The notes under the pieces were generated by a model, which was not told where the DNA came from, made no database searches, and saw only the letters and a program-made list of their open reading frames with translations. From Prorocentrum cordatum (taxonomy: Eukaryota > Sar > Dinophyceae > Prorocentrales > Prorocentraceae), in assembly GCA_963575745.1 (NCBI GenBank), contig CAUYUJ010020523.1:40001-104000 (forward strand): a stretch of DNA of 64,000 nucleotides, read 5' to 3'. Of the stretch, positions 44,967 to 53,132 are shown piece by piece (position 1 is the stretch's first letter; each line of letters begins with the position of its first letter). The position numbers and the translations under genes are program-made.

Positions 44967-45539
44967 AACCAACAAAAAAAACGCACGGGGCGCCCGCGCG
45001 CGTGGCGGCGGCCCATGAGGTGTGCACCCACCCACGCACTCAGGAGCCAAGGCAGGGACCCCCATGGGGGCAATCGAGGGCCCGTGCTCCGAAAGCCACG
45101 GCCCAAAGCAAGTGGCCACGCAGCCGGACAACTGGTGCCGTCTTCGCCCGACCCACTAAGAGCGCGCGAGCAGAGCTCCTCTGCAGCGCTGCGGCGTAAC
45201 AAAATAAGTAGACTGCCACTTGTCCGCGCTCCCAGGGCCACGATCCCTCAATCACGCACGATGGATCCGCGTTCCCGGGCACGATCCCTTGTGACCACAC
45301 CAGCCCTCTGGGCGGGAGTGGTCAATAGAGATTCCTCTTCCAAGCCCCCTTCTTCTCCTTCGGGGAAGGGATTACCCCTTCCCCTTCCCCCTCCCCTGGA
45401 CCTAGATAAGGGGGGGTCGCGGGTCGTTGAAGCGTCCAAAAAGTTCTCAGCGAGAAGGCACAAATCACTAATTTCCGCAAGGTGTTGGACAAATATTGGC
45501 TATTTGGAAGGGGGAGAATGATAAAGCACACCCCCTTTA
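44967..45539. other. No gene seen
   Basis: Mixed GC-rich sequence with words of the GCTCCCAGGGCCACGATCCC type near 45225-45250. Confidence 0.45.
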
Positions 45540-45985
45540 TTTATCGAACTCCTCCAAGATGGCCCCAAAAAAAGCTCCCAAGAATGCCCCAAGAGGGCCC
45601 CAAGGATCACTCAGGAGCAACCAAGAGCCCCCCAAGAGGCCCCAAGAGGTGCCCCGGAAGCAAACAAGCAGAACGCTTCAAGGGGCCTCCGAGACCGCCA
45701 AGAGGTCCCCAAGACGCCGCAGGAAGATGTCAAGAAGCCCTCTAGATACTCCAAGAGGCATCCAAGAGGCCTCTGGCCTTTCTGCTCGCCCTCCTCCTCC
45801 TCCTCCTCCTCCTCCTCCTCCTCCTCCTCCTCCTCCTCCTCCTCTTCCTCCGCCTCCTCCTCTTCCTCATCCGCCAATTATCCTCCTCCTCCTCCTCCTC
45901 CTCCTCCTCCTCCTCCTCCTGCTCATCCTCCTCCTCCTCCCTCCTCGCCCTCACCCATCTCCCTCCTCCTCCATCCTCCCCCTCT
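45540..45985. repeat. CCCCAAGAGG-rich tract and (CTC)n microsatellite
   Basis: 45555-45775 repeats CCCCAAGAGGCCCCAAG words, also seen at 10865-10980, 26640-27020 and 30245-30380. CTC triplets follow at 45788-45955. Confidence 0.85.
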
Positions 45986-46101
45986 TGGGATAGAATGGCT
46001 TCCCCAGCCCTTCCTTCCACTGCACACTCCTCCACACACCTGATCAGGGCACTGGGAATCGTTTCTGGATGGGTTGGTGGGGCTACTCGGGGCGTCTAAA
46101 A

Positions 46102-46103
<2 letters not shown>

Positions 46104-46132
<29 letters not shown>

Positions 46133-46133
46133 G
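46104..46133. repeat. (CA)n microsatellite
   Basis: Fourteen CA units. Confidence 0.95.
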
Positions 46134-46319
46134 CGCCCTCAAGGCCACGAACCAGCGCAAACTTCTGTGGATCTGCGCCCGTGAGGCCACGGCCCCTCGC
46201 AAATCACTCTGCCTGGGGCTGCCCTGTGGAATGGGAGGCTCTGCCTATCGAGAGCTTACCACAGCAAACCCTTTGGTCAATGTCAGCCAGTGAGCAGGGA
46301 CCGACCGTCCCGGCATTCC

Positions 46320-46509
46320 TGTAGGCCTACCACGAAATGTTCCAGAACCCAGAAATATTCTAAGAACACGAACAACATTATTGTTGTTTGTGTTCTTAGA
46401 ACCCGATGTGTCGGGTTCTAAGAAATCAGAACAGTCCCAGCCAGAAATGTTCTAAGAACATGTCGTGGAAACCACGAAGGGTTCTTAGAACATTGTGTGG
46501 TAGGCCTAT
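46320..46509. mobile_element. Foldback MITE (family M3)
   Basis: A 190-bp element whose ends are inverted repeats: TAGGCCTACCACGAAATGTT at the left matches AACATTGTGTGGTAGGCCTA at the right. Inside are two further hairpins: TTCTAAGAACACGAACAACA with TGTTGTTTGTGTTCTTAGAA (4-base loop), and ATGTTCTAAGAACATGTCG with CGAAGGGTTCTTAGAACAT. TTCTAAGAAC is thus repeated in alternating orientation. TA flanks both ends, compatible with a TA target duplication. Confidence 0.85.
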
Positions 46510-46629
46510 AGACACGCCAGGACGCTTCGCCACTGCTGGAAGCCAACCCTCTGGTCAACGCCAGCCGATCCTGCGGCCAACCCACCCAAGCCCTCCGGCT
46601 AACTCTGGTCAGGGTATTCCTTCCCATGG

Positions 46630-46970
46630 GACATCACGCCTCAGGTCCGCGCTCCAAGGTCCAGGATCCTGCGCAAATGTCGAAGGATCCACGCGGCTTC
46701 AAATGGTCCGCGCTCGCAGGGCAACGACCCTTCGCACTCTGCGCTGACGCTGGGCCCGCGCTCCCAGAGCCACGAACCACGACCCCTCGCAGGTTGCGCT
46801 CGATCCCGCTTCCAGGGCCACCATCCATCTTAGCATACCGGGGAGTCGCGCTCTCGAGGCCACGATCACCGTAACATGCCCCTACGCTCCCAGGGCGCGA
46901 CCCCTTGCAGAGCGAGACGGGTCCGCGCCCCCAGGCATCTGCTCTCCTGCAAATTACTACGGCTAGGTCG
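46630..46970 (+). repeat. Degenerate tandem repeat, GCTCCCAGGGCCACGA type
   Basis: Words such as CCGCGCTCCCAGGGCCACGA recur about every 45-55 bp with heavy divergence. The same family is at 48440-48870 and, inverted, at 7470-7600. Confidence 0.65.
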
Positions 46971-47002
46971 GGCATGTCCCCCATGCAGGAGGATCTTGGA
47001 CG

Positions 47003-47985
47003 ACATGATGGACCCACGAACCCGGAAAGGGATATAGACATGTGGAGCATGGACACGTTTTCACGATACCCAACTAGGCAACACCTCACGAAACATCCCA
47101 CGAGACACCTCACGAAACATCCCACGAGACACCTCACGAAACATTCCACGAGACACCTCACGAAACATTCCACGAGACACCCCGCGAAACATTCCACGAG
47201 ACACCCCACGAAACATTCCACGACGACAGGCAACCACTCAACCAAGGCGGTGTGGTCGTGCTGGGGAGTGGTCGTGCTGGGGTGTGGTCGTGCTGGGGGG
47301 TGGTCGTGCTGGGGGGTTGTCGTGCTGGGGGGGTGGTCGTGCTGGGGGGTGGTCGTGCTGGGGCGTGGGTGCGGTCGTGCTGAGGCGTGGTCGCTGGGGT
47401 GTGGTCGTGCTGGGGTGTGGTCGTGCTGGGGTGGTGCTGGGGTGGGGTCGTGCTGGGGCGGGGTCGCTGGGGTGTGGTCGTGCGTGTCTGGGGTGGGGTC
47501 GTGCTGGGGGTGTCGTGCTGGGGGTGTGGTGTGCTGGGTGTGGTCGTGCTGGGGTGTGGTCGTGCTGGTGGGGTCGTGCTGGGGTGTGGTTCGTGCTGGG
47601 GTTGGTCGTGCTGGGGTGTGGTCGTGCTGGGGTGTGGTCGTGCTGGGGCGTGGTCGTGCTGGGGTGGGGTCTGTGCTGGGGTCGTGCTGGGGTGTGTCGT
47701 GCTCGGGGTGTGGTCGTGCTGGGGTGTGGTCGTGCTGGGGCGTGGTCGTGCTGGGGTGTGGTCGTGCTTGGGTGTGGTCGTGCTGAGGTGTCCCGCACCC
47801 TTTGATTTATCGATCGGGATTTCAAAAACAAGCGTTTCGCCTGAGACATCCTCAAATTTTAATCCGCCGGCCTCCTTCGACCTCGATATTTATCAGGGAA
47901 AGAATCCGCCGGCCTCCTTCAAGCTGGGCACGGGGACATTGTTTACATACTAAAAGAGAACCCTGGGCCCACGCCCTTTCCGGGA
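47003..47985 (+). repeat. Modular repeat element E3
   Basis: Start ACATGATGGACCCACGAACC then CGGAAAGGGATATAGACATG. Next about six 24-bp units (CACCTCACGAAACATTCCAC) at 47077-47224, then ~33 units of a 16-bp minisatellite TGGTCGTGCTGGGGTG (47251-47790). The tail has GATTTATCGATCGGGATTTC, CAAGCGTTTCGCCTGAGACA, AATCCGCCGGCCTCCTTC twice, and ends AACCCTGGGCCCACGCCCTT then TCCGGGAAAAAA. The CCCGGAAAGGG near the start is the inverse of CCCTTTCCGGG at the end. Confidence 0.9.
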
Positions 47986-48439
47986 AAAAATGAAGAATAG
48001 TCTACAAATTCACAAAAAATACTCAACGATAGTCAAAAAATCGTCCCCTGACTATGTCTGGACTATTGTTTACTACTCCTCCTGCAGAGGGACCCGCCCG
48101 ACTTAACACTGCGGGCGGAACGCTCCGCGAGCCGCGATCCCTTGGAGCTCGCCGTGAGTCCCGGGCCCACGCTGCCCACAAATGGGCGACGGATCTGGGC
48201 CCGCCTGGCGGCGGTCCATCGTGAACTGCTGTGGAGGTCCGACCACAGAGAAATCTCCCACAAGACACCTAACCCCGAGACCCCGGGACGGCCATGGATC
48301 TGTTTGTGTGGAACGCCACGTCTCCCGTCGCAAAACCCTCGGAGCCCAAGAGGCCCAGGGCACCCTGGAGGCGAGCAGGGTGCTTCTCGGCACGGGCCCA
48401 CACTGCACACTGGGCCCACACTCCCAGGGCAACGACCCC

Positions 48440-48870
48440 GAGTAATCTACCACGGGCCCGCGCTCCCCGGACCACGACATGACTGGTGAATTGCAGGGGG
48501 TCCAGGATACACGTTCCCAGGACCAAGATGCTCCGCAGGTTGCCACGGATCCGCGCTCCCAAGGCCAGGATCCCTTGCAGTCACGGCGCTGGATCCCGCA
48601 ATTCCTGGAGGAGTTCACGCTCCCATGCCCACGATCCCGAATGCATCAAAAAGGATTCGCGTTCCCCAAGGGCACGACCCCATGCAAACTGCAAAGGATC
48701 TGCCCTCCCAGCGCAACGGCCCCCTGGTGGATCACGCTGGGTCCGCGCTTCCAGGGCAAGAAGCCCTGGTGAATCATGACAGGTCCGAGCTCCCAGTACC
48801 ACGATCCCGAATGAATTGCAAAAGAGGCCCGCGTTCCCAGCCAGGGCACGATCCCATTGCAAGGGGCCCC
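48440..48870 (+). repeat. Degenerate tandem repeat, GCTCCCAGGGCCACGA type
   Basis: At least seven diverged units of roughly 50-60 bp, each with (GCGCTCCCAnG)(GCCACGATCCC)-like words and a GAATTGCAAA-like word. Non-coding. Confidence 0.65.
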
Positions 48871-49234
48871 TGTGCCAGGTTGAGAGTTCACAGTGAAAAA
48901 GAGCCTAAGGGATCCATGGAATCTGGCTGACCCAACAGCCCGCCACATGACCAATTCTCCAAGAGCGACCTGCGAACTGCAAAAGCTCGAGGTGGACAGA
49001 GTGCCCTGAGATGGACCAAGATAGACTCAAGCAAACCCCAAAGGATCAAAGAGGGATGACCAGACCAGAGAAGGAAGGACCATCAGGCGGCCCAACAGTG
49101 CTCCCAAGAGGGCCTCGAGAGCACCCAGGAGGACGAATCGAAGGAGTCGGAAGAGGGCAACGACGACGGCGACGAGAAATGCACCGATGCCTGTGGCGGG
49201 GAGGGGCAGACGGGAACGGCCGGAGGCCCTCGGC
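48871..49234. other. Start of intron 2, no other feature seen
   Basis: Sense-strand beginning of the 21-kb intron. Contains no recognisable protein or repeat beyond short purine runs. Confidence 0.4.
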
Positions 49235-49945
49235 CAAGAAAAGAACTATCATCAGCGAGTTGACAATCGAGAACCAGTGGATCTGGCCCTCGTGCATTCT
49301 GAGGTACGTGTCCCAGCGGGAGGCCCAGCGCACGCTACTCGGCGTCCACGTCACGTCGTAGCTGTAGACGATGGAATCGTGCTCGGCAAGGTCCCAGTGA
49401 GGCGAAACGTCGTCCGCATCCTCACACGTCGCCACATCGCCGACCGCGCTCTTGCGGTGGACCAGGCTCTGCGGGAACACCTCGAAGCCCACGACACGGA
49501 AGCCCTCAAATTCGCTTGGGTCGACGTGGTACTGCAGTCCCACCCGAACGTGGTTGTTCACGTAATACCTCCCCTCCTTCTTCACACCCACTGGGAAGCC
49601 GTTGGTGTAGGAGAAGCCCTCGTCTCCCCGGCGGTAGTACCGCATGGCACCCGGCAGATTGTCCACCAGCAGGTTGACCTGATACTCGTGGTCTATCATG
49701 TTCCTGAACCTGTTTTTCTCGTCCACGGTCAGCGTCCTTGTACACAGGTTCGCGCACGAGACGTTGACGTTCATCTTGATGTCGAACATGGAGTTTTCGA
49801 TCGAGTCGCCGAGCAGAATCTCGCCAAGGTTCTCAGCAGCCACGTGGATCTCATCGGGAGTGCAGTAGGGCAGCACGTAGTATCGGTAGGGGAGCTGCGT
49901 CTTTACGCTCGTGAGCTTGTTCACCTTCAGTTCGACGGGGCTTCC
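49235..49945 (-). CDS. TM9SF: TM9SF nonaspanin, exon 2 (luminal domain)
   Basis: Encodes 237 residues of the luminal N-terminal domain. Landmarks: GSPVELKVNKLTSVKTQLPY, RYYVLPYCTPDEI, NLGEILLGDSIENS, FRNMIDHEYQVNLLVDNLPG, GFPVGVKK, NHVRVGLQYHV, VVGFEVFPQS, YSYDVTWTPSSVRWASRWDT, YLRMHEGQIHWFSIVNS, LMIVLFL. All are typical of TM9SF proteins. The exon ends inside the first transmembrane segment, and exon 3 continues it. The upstream end was set at GGAAGCCCC after a pyrimidine-rich stretch ending in CACGAG; a CAG 27 nt further upstream is an alternative acceptor. Confidence 0.94.
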
Positions 49946-50639
49946 CTCGTGAAACCGGAAGAAGAAAGACTGCATGGAGCATAAACTCCGGAGGTCTGTG
50001 GAGGCAAGGAAACAACGACGACGATCAAGACTGAACGCGGAAACGTCGGTGCCGATCTGGATCAATGCTCGTCTTGTTCAGCGTCAGTTCGTGGATCATC
50101 CTCGCGAATCGGCGGCGGCCAACATGGCCCAGGACCAGAATCGGCGTCGACGAGCTCCCGCGACACCTTGGCCATGGTCATCGAGCCTCTTCCCCCGAGT
50201 TCGCGCAGATCTTTTTTGATCACCGCTGGACCCCGGTGTGGCGCCCCGCACCGATCCGAGAAACCCGCGCGGCCCTCCGGGAGTTTACCCGGGGGCGTCC
50301 TGCGACGGGGGCGTCCCAGACGGGGGGGGGGGCGCGCATACGGGCCACGGCCGCACGAGGGCCGATTCTCAGAGATTTCGAGTCATCCCGATCCGATTTT
50401 GTCCCGATCTTCGCGTCGTTTTACACACACACCCAGACATCACCCCCACTCACCCCCGGACACGAAGACAAATTGGGGTGAGGGTATGTCGGAGATCTCT
50501 GACACCAGGCAGTTTTGTAGGACGCGACGGCAGGGACGCCCTGGCAGCGTTCCGGAAAACTCTGGAACGGATCTTTCCTCGTCCTACCCCCGTCCGACCG
50601 TGGCCGCCCTGGCGTTCATGCCCGTGCCGCGTTTCCCTC
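49946..50639 (-). other. TM9SF intron 1 (~0.7 kb), GA-AG or repeat-bounded
   Basis: GAGGGAA occurs at both exon-intron borders (50639-50633 and 49948-49942), so the cut point is ambiguous. A GA...AG intron keeps the frame (YPE-GSPVELK), as does cutting after the GAG. The sense-strand start GGGAAACGCGG is the imperfect inverse of the CCGGTTTCACG near the end. Short terminal inverted repeats plus a flanking direct repeat resemble introner elements. An M2 element lies inside (50203-50300). Confidence 0.65.
50203..50300. mobile_element. Short inverted-repeat element, family M2, inside intron 1
   Basis: CGAGTTCGCGCAGATC, CACCGCTGGACCCC and a closing GATCCGAGAAACCCGCGCGG with CCTCCGGGAG follow the order of the copy at 28758-28885. 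Confidence 0.5.
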
Positions 50640-50762
50640 TTCGGGATACTCCGTGGGGGCAACCCCCGGCAGGTAGAAGGCACGAGCCCGCAGCAGCCCC
50701 GCCAGCCCGCAGCAGCCCAGCCAGCCAATATCGGGCGCGCCCCTGCCTCCGGCACGGACCAT
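50640..50762 (-). CDS. TM9SF: TM9SF nonaspanin, exon 1 (signal peptide)
   Basis: 41 codons from ATG at 50762-50760. The encoded start MVRAGGRGAPDIGWLGCCGL and AGLLRARA looks like a signal peptide. It is followed by FYLPGVAPTEYPE, the hallmark beginning of mature TM9SF proteins. The next in-frame codons run into a stop within 21 bases of reading-through (after GNAARA), so splicing is needed. No long open frame shows this exon; it was found by reading for the FYLPGVAP motif. The first bases upstream (GGCCAG then GC before the ATG) could provide a trans-splice acceptor. Confidence 0.88.
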
Positions 50763-51302
50763 GCCTGGCCGCGCCGCGCAACGCTGCGCGCACGGTCCAG
50801 AACGGGCGCGGGTCGCGCAGACGGGGAGGCACCCGAGCGCGCGGACCCGGGACGCGCCTAGACATGGCGGCGCGCAGAGGGAGGCAGGGGGAGGGGGGAA
50901 GGCTTCTGACCGGGAGGCTGCTGCTCAGAAGGCGACGGCAATACATCTGCATAAGCAGGGCCCGCGCCTTCTGAGAAGCAGGAGTGATGTTAAGAGAGCT
51001 TCCCCCCTCCCCCTACCCTTCTGCGCGTGGCCGATGTATTACCGACGCATTGACATGATCAAGGCGGAGGCGTTTCCCGGTTTCGGCTTCTGGGGCCCTC
51101 GCCAGGCCCCACGGCCGTCAAGACACCAGCTCACGACGAGGAGAGAGTCCTGGGGGGGCGGCTCGGGACTTCTGGGGGTTCCGCCACGAAGGGATCAAGA
51201 CATCAGATCTTTGGGCTGGCAACCCGCCAAAGCCTTGGAGCACAGGTCTGGAGCCAAAACGGCCTCGAGGGCGGCTAGAAAAGCCAAAAGTGGCACACGA
51301 GA
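50763..51302. other. Upstream region of the TM9SF gene
   Basis: GC-rich. Holds a family B copy at 51075-51200 (CTGGGGCCCTCGCCAGGCCC, CGGCTCGGGACTTCTGGGGG). No promoter element can be named. Confidence 0.45.
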
Positions 51303-52428
51303 ACATGATGGACCCACGAACCCGGAAAGGGATATAGACATGTGGAGCATGGACACGTTTTCACGATACCCAACTGGGCAACACCTCACGAAACATCCCA
51401 CGAGACACTTCACGAAACATCCCACGAGACACCTCACGAAACATTCCACGAGACACCTCACGAAACATTCCACGAGACACCCCGCGAAACATTCCACGAG
51501 ACACCCCACGAAACATTCCACGACGACAGGCAACCACTCAACCAAGGCGGTGTGGTCGTGCTGGGGAGTGGTCGTGCTGGGGTGTGGTCGTGCTGGGGGG
51601 TGGTCGTGCTGGGGGGTGGTCGTGCTGGGGGGTGGTCGTGCTGGGGGTGGTCGTGCTGGGGCGTGGTCGTGCTGGGGCGTGGTCGTGCTGGGGCGTGGTC
51701 GTGCTGGGGTGTGGTCGTGCTGTGGTGAGGTCGTGCTGGGGTGTGGTCGTGCTGGGGTGTGGTCTTGCTGGGGTGGGGTCGTGCTGGGGTGGGGTCCTGC
51801 TGGGGTGTGGTCGTGCTGGGGTGTGGTCGTGCTGGGGTGGGGTCGTGCTTGGGTGGGGTCGTGCTGGGGTGTGGTCGTTCTGGGGTGTGATCGTGCTGGG
51901 GTGTGGTCGTGCTAGGGTGGGGTCGTGCTGGGGTGGGGTCGTGCTGGGGTGTGGTCGTGCTGGGGGGGTCGTGCTCGTGGCTGGGGTGTGGTCGTGCTGG
52001 GGTGGGGTCGTGCTGGGGTGGGGTCGTGCTGGCGTGTGGTCGTGCTGGGGCGGTGTTTATCGTGCGGGTCGTGCTGGGGTGTGGTTGTGGTCGTGCTGGG
52101 GTGTGGTCGTGCTGGGGTGTGGTCGTGCTGGGGTGTGGTCGTGCTGGGGTGTGGTCGTGCTAGGGCGTGGTCGTGCTGGGGCGTGGTCGTGCTGGGGTGT
52201 GGTGCTGGGGGTGTGGTCGTGCTGAGGTGTCCCGCACCCTGTGATTTATCGATCGGGATTTCAAAAACAAGCGTTTCGCCTGAGACATCCTCAAATTTTA
52301 ATCCGCCGGCCTCCTTCGACCTCGATATTTTTCAGGGAAAGAATCCGCCGGCCTCCTTCAAGTTGGGCACCGGGGACATGTTTACATAGGAACAGAGAAC
52401 CCTGGGCCTATGCCCTTCCCGGGAAAAA
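51303..52428 (+). repeat. Modular repeat element E4
   Basis: Nearly identical to E3 at both ends: starts ACATGATGGACCCACGAACC and ends AACCCTGGGCCTATGCCCTT then CCCGGGAAAAA. Six 24-bp units at 51379-51525 and ~42 units of the 16-bp TGGTCGTGCTGGGGTG minisatellite at 51551-52225. It differs from E3 mainly in the number of 16-bp units. E3 and E4 flank the first two TM9SF exons in direct orientation. Confidence 0.9.
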
Positions 52429-52689
52429 CTCATAGAAGTCCGCGTCGAGTTCTTGGGTCGACGCTTGGGTCTGCTCATGCCGCTGTGTTCTTACAAGAAA
52501 GGCGTTCGCATACCGTCGCCGGCTTAATTCGGCACACCAGTCAAGATCACACAGATCGCGCCCGGCAGGGAGCTCAGGGCACCCCTTTCCATCGGGCCTC
52601 TCGGATGTGCCCAATGAGCCGCGAAGGCCTCCGAGATGGCCCAAAAGAACACAAGAAGGGGTCCGACCTCCCTTCCCTTCATCCCATCA

Positions 52690-52965
52690 CTCCTCCTCCC
52701 CCTCCTCCTCCTCCTCCTCCTCCTCCTCCTCCGCCGTCCTCCTCCTCCGCCCTCCTCCTCCCTCCTCCCTCCTCCCTCCTCCTCCTCCTCCTCCTTCCCT
52801 CCTCCTGCTCCTCCTCCTCCGCCTCCTCCTCCTCCTCCTCCTCCTTTTCCTCCTCCTCCTCCTCCTCCTCCTCCTCCTCCCTCCTCCTCCTCCTCCTCCT
52901 CCTCCTCCTCCTCCTCCTCCTCCTCCTCCTCCTCCTCCTCCTCCTCCTCCTCCTCCTCCTCCTCT
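52690..52965. repeat. (CTC)n microsatellite
   Basis: About 275 bases of CTC triplets with CCTCC, GCTCC and TTTTCC interruptions. Confidence 0.95.
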
Positions 52966-53132
52966 CCTAATCAACGCGTGTGTTCGTTGATATGGAAAAC
53001 CCTCCTCTTCCACGGCCGCAGCTTGACTAACCAATGGCTCGGGACGAATGAGTACATGTATGCACGAAAGAAAGAGAGGGCAAGGCAAAAGCAGACAATA
53101 TGAATGCACCAAGCTGTGGATCACCGCACGAA
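52966..53132. other. No gene seen
   Basis: Short spacer between the microsatellite and the copia-type remnant; might contain its 3' end, but no repeat end is recognisable. Confidence 0.35.

Larger units (their letters stand above)
27956..49234 (-). other. TM9SF intron 2 (~21.3 kb), no AG at the expected acceptor
   Basis: Exon 2 ends ...GTTCTTTTCTTG and exon 3 starts TCTGGCATGG. The joined protein reads IVLFL-SGMVAM, as in other TM9SF proteins. On the sense strand the intron begins GCCGAGGGCCTCCGGCC and ends GGGGGTGCTGGCGGA. The span is gap-free in the assembly, so exons 2 and 3 lie on one contig. It carries a dead non-LTR retrotransposon, MITE-like elements, tandem arrays and E-type minisatellite elements, listed separately. 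Confidence 0.75.

Noticed and set aside
46905-47786. Long plus-strand frames encoding GVVVLGCGRAGVWSCW-type repeats (also 51584-52225, 55620-56621)
   Set aside because: They are translations of the 16-bp minisatellite in E3-E5. A 16-bp unit read continuously cycles through all three frames, so a repeated peptide appears in every frame.
51248-51270. Spliced-leader-like match on the minus strand (GAGCCAAAACGGC on plus)
   Set aside because: About 16 of 21 bases agree, but it lies in GC-rich repeat-like sequence, about 490 bases from the TM9SF ATG, and the gene has introns. Likely chance.
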